Assembly: GCF_021155765.1 (NCBI RefSeq)
Contig: NC_060105.1
Coordinates: 17,331,001 to 17,395,000, forward strand
Length of the DNA: 64,000 bases
Source: Diprion similis
Taxonomy: Eukaryota > Arthropoda > Insecta > Hymenoptera > Diprionidae
Direction of reading: 5' to 3'
Shown: positions 25,642-37,100 of the stretch, one piece after another
Numbering within the stretch: position 1 is the stretch's first letter
Layout: each line of letters opens with the position of its first letter
Notes under the pieces: generated by a model
What the model was told of the DNA's origin: nothing
Database searches by the model: none
What the model saw: only the letters and a program-made list of their open reading frames with translations
Translations under genes and position numbers: made by a program

Positions 25642-26545
25642 GGGGGGAGGGGGGTAAGGGTTTACACTTTTGAAAAATCGATTTTTTTTTTGTCTTATCT
25701 TATTGTTAAACATTTCAAGAATATATTCTCAAAATTTTATGTCGATATGAGCAAAACTCTTGAAGAGGGGGATAAGGGTTTCAGCGTAGAAAAAAAAAAC
25801 TTTTGTTGTGAATTTTTTTTGAAAGTATGGATTGAGCAAACTTATTGATACCTTTTGTACATTATTAAGCATACTTTTAACAATATCCTGTAATTTCTTC
25901 ATGTAGAAATATTGCAAAACAAGCCGGTGACAGACCTTTTTTTCTTCACATTTTTAGCTCAATAAACTTAAAACACGTTTTTCTCGAAACTACTTTTTCA
26001 AAGTCCGTGTTCACTGCCATTTACAAACTAGTTGACCGATTCATTCCAAACTTGGTACACATTTTCCACATATAAAATACCTCCCCCCAACGTTTAGTTA
26101 AACAAATTTTTTTAACATTAAGGGGGTTTCCCACCCACAAAATGGCGGAATTTTTCGCGGAAAATAGCAGTTTACACTTTGGATGGCCACCAAAAATTTT
26201 TAAATGAAAAAAAAAATAATCGTAGAACGTTGGGGGTAGGATTTGATAATATTTTGACTAAATTTTAATGGATGTTGATTTCAGCTAATTTCCGACCGAG
26301 ATATAGTGAACACCGCAAATTGTTTTTTTTTCTTAAGACGTTCTGGGGCAAGCTCTGTCACCGGTTTGTTTTGCAATATTTCTGCATGAAAAAATTACAG
26401 AATATTGTTAAAAGTATGCTGAATAATGTGCAAAAGGTTTTACTAAATTTGCTCAATTCATAATTTAAAAAAAAATTCACAAAAAAAGGTTTTTTTTTAC
26501 GCTGAAACCCTTGACCCCTCCCCCCTCGCCCTCCCCTAAAACAAA
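25642..26545. mobile_element. Second foldback repeat abutting the first
   Basis: The left arm (about 25767-25945: AAGGGTTTCAGCGTAGAAAA, TACATTATTAAGCATACTTT, AAATATTGCAAAACAAGCCGG) is mirrored by the right arm (about 26360-26520) with about 80-85% identity. Both outer ends are G-rich/C-rich runs (GGGGGGAGGGGGG and CCCCTCCCCCC). The interior is AT-rich and non-coding. Confidence 0.65.
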
Positions 26546-26825
26546 AACGAGTCTGCAGTGCACGACTGGTAAAGCGAATTGTGCTCATCCAACACCATGG
26601 GTCGTAAAATTCCTAGGGATATCGAACGCGTCAGTATATATCCAACCTTCTGTACATTATTGCGGAATACCGTACAAAATTATCGTACTTTCATTCAACA
26701 TACCGATAATAAATTTACCAAGTTATCGTATTTATTATTACCATTAATCAATGATTTTTTCTAGTAGAAAAGCGTTGAGATTAGATCGATATTTTTCCAA
26801 CAAGGCGTTCTAGCCCATAGCGCTA

Positions 26826-26968
26826 AGGGTGTGTCCGATATTAGCTCCAGTGCTTTCAACGATCTTTTATCGCTCTTGCACTGCCGAGTTTATCGGCAGT
26901 TCTGCCTCTGTCCTAGGGAGTTTTTAGCGGTTAATTACAGCTAATTTCGGAACGCAACGTCGACAGTG
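26826..26968. repeat. Short TIR repeat, family shared with 32103-32233
   Basis: The core ATCTTTTATCGCTCTTGCAC followed by CTCTGTCCTAGGGAGTTTTTAG matches 32140-32200. Ends GGGTGTGTCCGATATTAGC and AGCTAATTTCGGAACGCAAC are imperfect inverses. The two copies are about 75-80% alike by eye. Confidence 0.55.
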
Positions 26969-27493
26969 CATCTCAATGGGGGTCCACGAGCTGAGAAAAC
27001 CACAGATTCCTATGAGTGAAGAAAACTGTCAGCAGGTAGATCCTGTCTCTCTTGCTCTGCGCGGTGATTAGCTAAGTGAGAGTTAATTACCGTGAGCAGA
27101 AAGGAGATAGCGTATGCTGGCTGAAGAACGGAAAATCACACTCCATTACACTCGGTAACCAATGACTGACAAGCGTTCTAACCAGGAAGTAAGAGATTTT
27201 GTAGATGGCAGCACTCCTTATTTGAAAATTTTGCACTGGAAACTTGTGACATTCTACTACCACAGCAAGAAAAATAAATGTTGCCAAGAAAATTTACTGG
27301 TCAGAGTGGTAGCATTGATTATAATAATGAAAAAAATTGGAAATTTATTTGATTTTCTATCTCGAGAGTGCGGTGAAAAAAAATTGTGTTACCAGCAAAC
27401 GTGGGGGGAAACGCAAAAGTTCTATTAACCTTTCGATACTTCATCATCCAGCTCGATTCAGGTGGTAATGTTTTGCAATAGGGTTAGGTCGAA

Positions 27494-27776
27494 TAAAGGC
27501 CGGAGCACATAAAATTACAAATGCGATAGGCAAAATGCAAAAGCCGTAGCGCATGCGCAATTGCAAAAGTTCAGTCCAGCCATATGGCTTCTGCATTCTG
27601 CCCATGGCTTATAGATTCTCAATCTACACAAAAATCCATATGGCATAGCCATGGCATAACGAACGAGATGCCTATCAGTTGTCTGTGGAAGTGTATGTGA
27701 TTGTAAATATTGTAGACTACCGGCAGTCAACAATATTTACCTATCGCGTCTGTAATTTTATATGCTCCGGCCTTTA
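27494..27776. mobile_element. MITE with TAAAGGCCGGAGC ends
   Basis: TAAAGGCCGGAGCACATAAA at the left is answered by TATATGCTCCGGCCTTTA at the right, and the inner arms ACAAATGCGATAGGCAAA and TTTACCTATCGCGTCTGTAA continue the pairing. Its right end coincides with the beginning of the 583-bp inverted duplication. Confidence 0.75.
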
Positions 27777-28354
27777 AGGCCCCGCTGACCTGGCATGTCA
27801 TATATATATTTCGTGACGTCAGAAGCGGGGAAATTGGGTGAAAACGCCTATACGAATCCTGCGATAACGAGAGTATGAATCTTACTCGGAAATATTTTAA
27901 ATCGTAGCTTGAATAATAGTGTACGTGTGAATCTCAGTCACTGCTCAGGCAAATCGCTGATAATGTTTATAATAAAGAATGATGAAGTGAATAAAATCAC
28001 GCGACAACAAACATGGCCGGTCGGAGCTACCGCATGTTGAATATTCACTGATTGCACTGTTCCACAATTTCTCTCACCCTCGCCAGGGAGATTCACACGT
28101 ACAAAAGCAGACACGTTATCCGGGAAAACTTATACTATCAGTTATTTTTTTGTAAACATGGCTCGATTCGTATACGCGTTTTTCATGTGACAGCAGCCCG
28201 TTTATGGTCCACAAGAAGTATGTTCCGATCTGTAACTGACATCATTGGTTGGATCTAACAGAACAAGCCAATGAAATCAGCGGCCTTAGTTCACCGTTCA
28301 ACGTTCAGAGGCGCTGCACGTATTTATGACGTCACGATTTGATATTTTCAAGTC
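27772..28354 (+). repeat. 583-bp inverted duplication, copy A
   Basis: The sequence from CTTTAAGGCCCCGCTGACC to GATATTTTCAAGTC is the reverse complement of 39556-40138, with identical length and about ten substitutions noticed. It contains the near-symmetric TGACGTCA-like words TGACGTCAG and TGACGTCAC. Copy B sits directly upstream of ENTR1, so this copy may carry the same promoter. The 68-codon frame present in both copies has no protein resemblance. Confidence 0.92.
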
Positions 28355-30860
28355 ACGCATGCTGGAAATTGATCTACTTGAGCATTCACAATGGTACAAG
28401 AAATCCGTCAAAAGTGAAAAAGTCACATTTAGAATACGTGTTTCATTTATTTGAAATACTACAACTTGACTGTAGTTTCAATCACGGTGTATATGAAACA
28501 GTAGTGATGTATCAATTCACTTAATTTACTGGCATTTTGAGAATAGAGGTAGTGAATTTATATTACATTGGTGGCCTGAAGTTTCAAGCATTTATTTAAA
28601 GAAAAATTTGACCAACTTATAGCATACGAATTTTTTTAAACTAAATTTTCTCAAGATCAAATTACAAATTTTTTAATTCATATTAAATATCAAGAACACT
28701 CTTGTATACAGTAAAGAATAGTAATCCTGCAGACTTCAAGTAACATTGTCATAAGAAGTAAATGTAAAGAGTGACACGGTGAATGATCATCCTATAAGGG
28801 CAGTTGATCGTTTTTATCTTTCAGTATTATTTTGAGGACAATTTGTGCCTTGTAGTAAATATAAAAAGAAGTTGCAGTTACATTGTACTTATTTCACTGA
28901 AAAATATTAAACTTATAATTAAGTTTGTATCGTGTGTTCAATTTAGAAATCATGTTTTAATAACTTATATAATTGATACACATTTATCACCTAGGTTTAA
29001 AAATATTCTCTTTTCTAGTTTAATTATAGTACAAGGTCTTAATAATCAACTGGGCAAATCTTTTATTAAACCATTTTCCTGATTTAACAAGTAAAATTTA
29101 AGAAAAGGCCAATAATATTTTTCTATTTTTTTGAACCACATCACCTGTGAAAGTGATGTAATCAATACAACGGCAGCCAGGATTGAATAAACAAGTGTGC
29201 AAAAAATCACAGTCAATCAATTCGAATATCTTTGGTTTATATGCGATTCAAGAATACAATAATTTAGAGAATAACTCAATATCCAATGATAAGTTCAAGA
29301 ATTTGCAAAAAATCACAAGGTATTGTCTTATTGAATACGACAATCTGACAATTTCGAAAAATGATGGTTTAGTTAATAAAAAAAACCTCTTAGATATAGG
29401 ATTGATGAAACATTTTTATCCACTCCTGGTCATGGACACTTTTTTATATTATAACAGTGGAGAATTTTGCAAACAATACGACGAACTTGTAAGTAATTGA
29501 ATGCAACGTAAAAAAAACTACGCATACTGTCAAACAAGAGTATTGAAAGCTATAACAAGTTATGAAAAAAAGTGCTCTTATCTTAATGTGAACTTGACGC
29601 TGGTTGGCTAACTACCAGACTCTGTTTTCTTACAAAAACATTTTCGTAAAAAAACGTGTGAACTACATTTTAATTATTTGCAAATAAATACATGGTGTAT
29701 AATTGAATAAAATATTTATAAATATGTCAAATTAGAAGCAAACAAACACCCAAGAATATAAAATGAAATTATTGTACATTATATTTGTATCAGGGGTGTT
29801 CTTGGAGTAAGATTAAAGATTTTTCTATCGTCGTTGATATTTTGGCTTTCATGGAAGCCCTCCTAAGACTTTATTTTGAACCAAACAAAACAGGTTCAAG
29901 TAAATTTATATAGAGTACATTAGACCTTAATTATTCTAAACGCAATAGGATGTTTCAATATTGAGTTAAATAAGTCCAAACTATGTCCACTCATCGTTAA
30001 TTCAATGTTTAAAAGGCGATCAGATAAAATGTAATCAATGTTCTGATGAATTAACATTTGTTTTTAGTGACAACTTAGCTAAGCATCATGATTATAGTAT
30101 GATTCCTCTGATGGTAAATTTCAAAAGTTCTACAGGTATACGTATTAGGCATATTTCTGTGATCGATTCTAGGTAGTATTAAACGCTAATATGAATGATA
30201 GAATTTATCCTACTGTTTGAATAACATGTATTTGGAAAAATGTGTGAAAAGGAATAATAAGTATCCCAAGAACGAACCCTGGAACCATGGAAGAGTGACT
30301 GATTTCTCACAGCAACGGTTTTCGACTACACATCATTCAAATGCAGAACAGGTCGATGATCACTTGATATACCGTCATCTGAAATCCATTGTTTCTCACA
30401 TTGGAGCATAGAAAATATGCAAGCATCTATAACAACCAACGAATCAACTGTAAATGTTTGAATCCTTAGGCGTTTAGAAGAGATATTTTGCCAGATGAAT
30501 TGATGACTTGTTAATATATTACTTCTCATAGATAATGTGCGCGATAACAGTCCATGCTTGATTGACAAAAAATTTTGTGATGAGAAAAATGAAGACTTTG
30601 TAAGGAATCTTGTTGATTTGATTTTTGACAACAGTTGCTTTCACTTTGACTGTCATAAACAATAATCTAACATACTAAAAATACAAATCTCAAAAAATAA
30701 TTTACTGGATCTTCTGTTATAATAATTCAGCTTACAAATATTGCTGCTTCTTAGTATAGATCGTGATGAGAAAAAGTATATACAATTTAGTGTATTTTCC
30801 CAAACTTTTCCATGCGGCGTGCTTATGGAAATGTTAAGGTTCGAATCCGTCATTCTTCAA
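28355..30860. other. AT-rich enclave with broken, unrecognised ORFs
   Basis: The base composition is clearly more AT-rich than in neighbouring regions. Several protein-like but short or interrupted plus-strand frames occur: a frame starting at an ATG near 28358, 28804-29082, 29183-29500 (105 codons), a Cys/His-bearing stretch near 30017-30174 (KCNQCSDELTF followed by AKHH), another near 30530-30660 and one near 30741-30850. They look like decayed coding sequence of one or more genes with frameshifts. I recognise no family. A degraded endogenous viral or transposon gene set is one possibility; BED-type zinc finger spacing is only suggestive. Confidence 0.4.
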
Positions 30861-30992
30861 CTACAGTCACACCGCTTTGCCTGTCCTCAGTTAACGTTAA
30901 TTACAATAACAATATGTACATATAATATTAAAATCGCACGTTCTAGCTTAGCTAGACACATTTCGATGAATCCTATATCAATAATTTCACTA

Positions 30993-31235
30993 TTAACCAT
31001 AGTCACACTTGACACTATCACAATTTGCACTCCAGAAGAGACAGTTACCTACACCGCTGTAACAGATTAGGAATACAGCGGCTAGGAAGACGACACTACA
31101 AATAGTGCACGGCTTTCTTTCGAGGAAGAAACCAATTAAATACAGTATCATGAACATGACATGGGTTTGAAGTAACGCAGGATTTACTGGTTTTGGTATT
31201 AGTAAAACAGGAATCAACCATTGTAGGCAATACAT
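30993..31235 (-). CDS. BLCAP: Bladder cancer-associated protein homologue (BC10)
   Basis: A single coding exon of 80 codons begins [20 protein letters not shown] and contains [18 protein letters not shown]. These are near-identical to the highly conserved vertebrate BLCAP N-terminus and second helix. Two transmembrane segments are visible (about residues 7-40 with a polar break, and 45-66), with a Cys pair in PCTIC. The family is 87 residues in human; here the C-terminal tail is shorter and diverged (ending KCDYG). Function is poorly defined: a small membrane protein tied to growth control and apoptosis. Single-exon coding is typical. Codons Y2 (TAT), Q5 (CAA) and K15 (AAA) are those recoded by A-to-I editing in mammals. 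Confidence 0.95.
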   Translation of the reverse strand: MYCLQWLIPVLLIPKPVNPALLQTHVMFMILYLIGFFLERKPCTICSVVFLAAVFLICYSGVGNCLFWSANCDSVKCDYG

Positions 31236-32102
31236 TGTTTTTTCTTGATACAGTGATTTCACCTTGAACCACAAAACTGCTTCAGTTGTTTAGAAATGTC
31301 AGACATTCGAGCCACGTTGAAAGTGATACGCATTTAATACGATTCATCAACGAGGTTTTACATCGTCACTTTTTTCGTTTAATATTTTCTACGAACCTAC
31401 GAGCTTAGTTTTAGCAAGTGATTTCACATTTGCGTAGTCAGACTATCCACGCGTGGATGACGCGTCATACGGAAGGAAGACAATTGCGATTTTCGATTGT
31501 CAATTGTCACAGGTTGTAGTTGTAGCACGATTGAAATTATTCACGGCTACACCAATCCCAATCTGGCAAGACTCGTACTGGTAATAAAATTCGACCACCT
31601 TTTATGCTTTCCAACAAATGATCATTAGTTACAGAATTTCATCTATTCTCCGAACATTAGTTTGTAGAACCGATAGACGTAATATAATTTCTATGTCCAT
31701 GGTAGAACCCTCAACCCAGCGGCCTGTATCTCCATATACTTAGGCCTTAGAGCACCTTAGGCTCTCGTTACACCCAAATAAGTTGATTTTTTTTCATTCA
31801 GATTAGTGTGTTTGATAGTGAGTTCCCAACGTTCGATAGTCAACAGTGTGGTCGCATTAATAAAACAAAATCGGCTAGGGAATTCAAGTGACGTCAGACC
31901 GCAAGACCGTCGTCAGCCCTCATAAGGTGCGTTCCGGAACTAGCTGGTAGCACTGAAAACTTCTAAAGAGAGAAATTGGAAATACGAATACCATGCGAGA
32001 GTTCACAACCGATTAGTGTAGCAGTTAACCGCATGTTGTGAACGCTCTCATGCTTTTGAATTTCCCATCTTGCACTGCACTACCACTGCACTGATTGTGA
32101 GG

Positions 32103-32233
32103 GTGCGTTCCGATGTTAAATTCCCAGTGCTGACAACAATCTTTTATCTCTTTTGCGCTGTCGAGTTCGTGAGTAGCTCCGTCTCTGTCCTAGGGAGTTT
32201 TTAGGGCTGTCAGCTAATTTCGAAACGCACCCC
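32103..32233. repeat. Short TIR repeat, second copy of the 26826 family
   Basis: The ends GGGTGCGTTCCGA and TTTCGAAACGCACCC are imperfect inverses. The core CTCTGTCCTAGGGAGTTTTT is shared with 26826-26968. Confidence 0.6.
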
Positions 32234-33814
32234 AAGTTGATTGTGAATGATACCCACAGATACCGACGTTCGATAATCGATCGGTTATTCGTAAAAATTG
32301 CAACAATGTAGTCAGACATTAGTCCCGGGAGTTTGTCCAGCCTTAACGCATCTAACTTACGGCAGCTCCTCAGTAACTGTAAAGTGCATTAAAACTATTT
32401 TCCTTGCGGGCCATTCGTTTTTCTTGAAAATTTTTATGCCAAACAATTACTTTTAAATTGCTCTTGATTACTCTCTATTTTTTATTATTTACTCTCAAAC
32501 GGTTTTCGATAAAATCCAAAAAACGATTCGGCTACTGAGGACCAGTAAAATGGCGCCAAATTCAAACGAAAGTTTGGAACAAAATCGATGGCGTTGATCA
32601 TACATCTTCAATCAACGCCCCAAGTGCCCGAGACTATTTTTTGGGGATTTTTTCGAAAAACCGTGTGGGAGCTACTAGTAAAAGTTAGAAAGCAATTAAG
32701 AGCAATTCGGGGCCAATTTTTGAGCGTAAAAGTTTTCAAGAATTCGAAGGACGCAGACCAACTTCACATATGTATTATTTTCTTAATTAGAATAAAGAGT
32801 CAGTCCACTATCGGCGGTTGTTCAAATATTTTGATACGTAACATCGGAATTTCGAGAATTTTTGCAGATTTTTCCAAACTAATTAATTATGTGCAATTTT
32901 TTCATCTAGGAGAATAAAAATGTCCTTACAAAAGTACGAAAAAATTCTTAAAAAGTCCAGTATTGCTTATGAAAACTTTCCAGCAACAGTCCAAAGTGGC
33001 TGACTCTTCTTTGTTGATAGGGCTGTTGCTTATTGAAAACTCGTATGTTTAACACTGGATTTTTGAGAATGGTTTCAGATTTTTAAATTGTGTCGACCAA
33101 TAGGTTCGTTTCCGAAAATGGAAAGTAATTACTAACTCTGGACAAATCTGAAAATGTGATAAAAAATCTATTTGATCTGAAATCTGTTACATATGAAAAT
33201 GTTTGAGCAACTAGTCATAATAAACTGACTTTTTCTTTTAGTTTTTTTTAATGACTTTCAAAAAAAGTTTCAACAAATAAGAAGTGAATGCTGGTTTACT
33301 CTGGCTTGAGGCTCAATACTTTTGATATCGAACACATGATTTTTCCGAATTATTCAAGATCTTTTAATTGTGTTGATCAATATAGTCGTTTTCAAAAATT
33401 GTAGTTATGTTACGTTCGGTGTTTCGCCGCACGTCCTGCCTATCTTTTTCGAACACCTCTTGCTCCTCCATGCTAATTCTTCCACATTCCTTATAGTAAC
33501 GTTATTGTCTCTATCCTGTCATCCAATTTCTATTCAGCCTCACACTACTCGTTATAGCCCTTACTCTGCTAATTCTATTCCCCACTATTCTGGATTCTCA
33601 CACCTTCTTGTACACATACTCTTGTCTCAAGTCTCTTTTTTTCTCCAATGTTCGATGAATACACTTCTATTTCAATAAAGCATATCTTGTACAAGAAAAT
33701 AAAACTGAAATTTTACACTGTAAAAATTTTTTTTCTTCTGTAATAAAAACAATTTTAAAAAGATCAAGTCTTGAGACCGTTTTGAGAGTATATTTAATTC
33801 TACGATCCTTGTTC

Positions 33815-33820
33815 TTTATT
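33815..33820 (-). terminator. Possible poly(A) signal for ENTR1
   Basis: AATAAA on the minus strand, about 360 bases after the ENTR1 stop codon. Confidence 0.35.
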
Positions 33821-34175
33821 ACAGGTATTTACATCTCATTCAAATCTCAACATATCCACAGTCTCGGAGACTAAGAGTTACACATTACTCCTTTGATTAA
33901 GAGCATCTGGCAAGAAAAGTAAGTGTTTCTAGTAATGCTCTTCGTCCACCTCACCTCGATTTGTTACTATGGATCGCGTAGAATACGATTACGTCATATC
34001 TTACAGAGGAACAATATACATCTATTGAGAACATATATGTAACAATAATTGATCAGAACTCGGTTTTAAAAAAGAACAGAATCTGATTCATACACGATAC
34101 ATGTGTGACTATCATTTGCCAATAAAATGATACTTAAAATAACACAATGGGAAGAGAGATGAAGTAGCATTTTCT

Positions 34176-37100
34176 TCACAATGCAGGACCTATGGCATTG
34201 TCGTCCTCAATGTCAGGAAAAATATCACTGGATGAATCGTTTATCCTATCCATATTCTCAATCGTTGAGGCAAGTAGTCTCAAATTATCCACCCCCGATA
34301 TTAGCTGCCTGTAATTAAACGCACATTTTATTATTTTAGGGTGAAACTTGTGAAAACGAGAAAAGAACGATGATTGTAATAGTAATCGAAGAAATAAATA
34401 CCAAATCTACGTGTAAAGTTAGAAACAATTGTACCAAAATCTCCGAGTACCAATAAAATTTGATGTTAAGTACTTTTATTCCACAGAAATTGGACGTTTG
34501 TACAGCATTTCAGATCAATCTAATATTTATTAATATTTGCATTTGATTTTCAACTGCTTCAGGTAATAGCGAGGATTATAATTTTCTTTTAACTTGTAGG
34601 AAGGTAAATTTCAAGTCATTGATCTTATATTCAATATTTGGAAGTTGGATTTGGAATGACCTATATAGTTACTTTCAAACTTTCGATGTTAATGATTGGA
34701 AAAATTGTTAGGCTTTTTCTGCCTTATCCCCGACAAAAATTTTAATAAACCAAAATGTATAATCCTAAATTCAGTGTACTTGAACAATTCTTTCGAATAC
34801 CTTAGGGAGAATTCAGCTGTAGATGCCGCAGTCTTTAGGTCGTTAGCTATTCTCCTCATGCCTCGATTAGAAACATCACTACCACCACATCCAGTTTCCA
34901 TCCTTAACCGAAGCTCTTCATTTTCCAACTTCAATGTCCGCATTTCTGCCTAAATCAAAGCGGAAACTATTCAAACACAGTTACATGTAAGCTGTGCGGA
35001 TAAAAACATCATTCATTGTGTATGTGTACACCAAGTGTACGCAAGCTCATCAAAGCATTTTATTCGCAGTTTTTCAAATAATTAATATGGACACTTTTTT
35101 CAACTGTTTTAAGTACCTAACTTTTTTATCTCTAATTTGTAGAAGCAGGTTTTGCAGTCCTGAGATACATAGAAAAATAAATACGTTTTTTTCGGTAAGC
35201 ATTCGTCGATGTATGTATTTTTCCTTTCTTCCATTTTTTACAAGATTATTAATTGTTAAAAAAACGTACCGAAAATGTACTTTCAATACATATACTATTT
35301 CATGCTTAAGTGTGGTTCAATAAACCTACCCTCAATACTTTTATGTCCTGTTTCAAAGATGTGACAGCACTTTCTGCATTGACTGCTCTTCTCTGGAATT
35401 AAGAATATCTTGCTTTTTAACGAGGGTTGAAGAATTATTCAATTGTAGAGAATTTGCGTAATTCAATGTTGGAGAACCCTGCGTCATCTTGACGTAGATT
35501 TTCAGATTTTGTTAAAAACAAAAATATCCATCCAAGTAAATTTCAAGAACACAAAATATTACGCCTATTCCCTGACTTTCTCTTCTTTAGATCAAGCGAA
35601 CATCCTAATATACAAAGTTTTAGACAAGGTGCAGCTAAGAGGGTAAAAGTAGTAAAAAATCATGAAAGTATAGTCAAAAGAGACTCTGAGAAAAACAAGT
35701 TTATTTTTAATCACTTAGAGCCATAAGAAGGAAAAGTTATCATACAACTAATATTAGAGAATACAAAACAATGAAACTCGTTGATTGTGCAGCCAAAAGG
35801 CAAAGAAGTAGGTAAACGGTGGATTCAGAAAAGCTACACACAGTCGCAATTCTGATTATGCGTGTGGCATTATTTGACGGATGTTACAAAGTTCATTTTC
35901 GTTGCCTATATTTCAAGTGAGCATAATTATTGTATTTAATCATTATTGTATTATATTACTCACAGTACTTCTTTTGAGATTATCCTCCACCTGTTCAATC
36001 GTTTTCTCAAGATTTGCCATTTCTTCGTGATCAACAGACCTCCTCGAGATTAATTCTGATTCCAACGATTGTATTCTGAAACAATATTTACATAAAGATA
36101 CTGTAGACTTCCAGTTACGTAACCCCTTAGCAGTGTGGCAAAAATGATATTTTCGTGCCACTTTTGTGTCAAAAAACAATCTTACAATTAGTATTACAGT
36201 TCTACAAGTTGCTGAATTTGAATCTAAAATCATATTCAGCAAATTCAAAATCATTTTCAAAATATCGTTAGAAATTTGGAAAAATATAAGATTTTATTCG
36301 AAAAATGATGTTTTTGCAGTTTTTTTGCAATTATATTTCAGCGAAATTCAATTTGTTCTTCACCATTCGGTTCTTTATAAGCAATCGAAGGGATTTATGT
36401 CCTTATAATTCCCATTATTGCTTCTAGAACGATTTTACAAACAAGAAAGGGTAGGTAGAAAAACGATACATTATGTTCTAGGGTTAAGACGCTTTGAATC
36501 AGCTGAAAAACAATGAATAAAAATTGGATCTACTCAGACTACCTTCTAGATTGCTCGCCTAATTGCCTCTGCATGATTTCCTGTTCTCTCCTCAGTCGTT
36601 CATTTTCCAAAATCAGCTAAAACAAAACCATGCAAACTTTCATTTCATAAACAAAATTTTTTGAGTTGTTGAATTTCACATGCAGCTGGATTTATGTGTC
36701 ATAAAATGAGCCGAAATTATTTGCACAGATACTTCACTGGCAAACAGCACAAATGGTACTACTAATCGCAAAAAAATTAGAGTCAAATCAAATCATATCA
36801 AGTGAAATTGAATTCAAAAGCTTACCCTCTGATTAATCTGTTCAGGGGAACCAGGACTGTGGCAATTCTCAACTGGTAAGCTAGTTCTGTTATGGATTGG
36901 ACCATCGCTCAAGAAGTCAGGCAAAGACTTTGTGACTTCCGTTTCACTGGTTTGAGAACTATTTCGTAAAGCTCCATTGGCATTGCCGACATTAGCTTCG
37001 ACCAAGGGTAATTGTAAGTCAAATGGGAATCCTGAGAACAATGAGACTCGTGTAAATTATGTGGCTAGAAAAAAAAGTGTCACGTCGCTTTACGACCTGT

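Larger units (their letters stand above)
31236..34175. other. Spacer between BLCAP and ENTR1
   Basis: It contains the BLCAP upstream region, a palindromic stretch at about 31925-32100 (GAGAGTTCACAACC mirrored by GTTGTGAACGCTCTC), the short TIR repeat at 32103-32233, and the ENTR1 3' UTR at the right. No additional coding exon was recognised; the frames at 32588-32917 and 33370-33678 look random. Confidence 0.5.

Noticed and set aside
27162-27428. 88-codon plus-strand ORF
   Set aside because: Composition looks random, no family resemblance, and the surroundings are repeats.
28052-28258. 68-codon ORF in inverted copy A (mirrored at 39652-39858)
   Set aside because: Present in both copies only because the DNA is duplicated; no protein resemblance, and in copy B it lies in the ENTR1 upstream region.
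33370-33678. 102-codon plus-strand ORF, Leu/Ser/His-rich
   Set aside because: Chance frame in T/C-rich sequence downstream of ENTR1; no family features.
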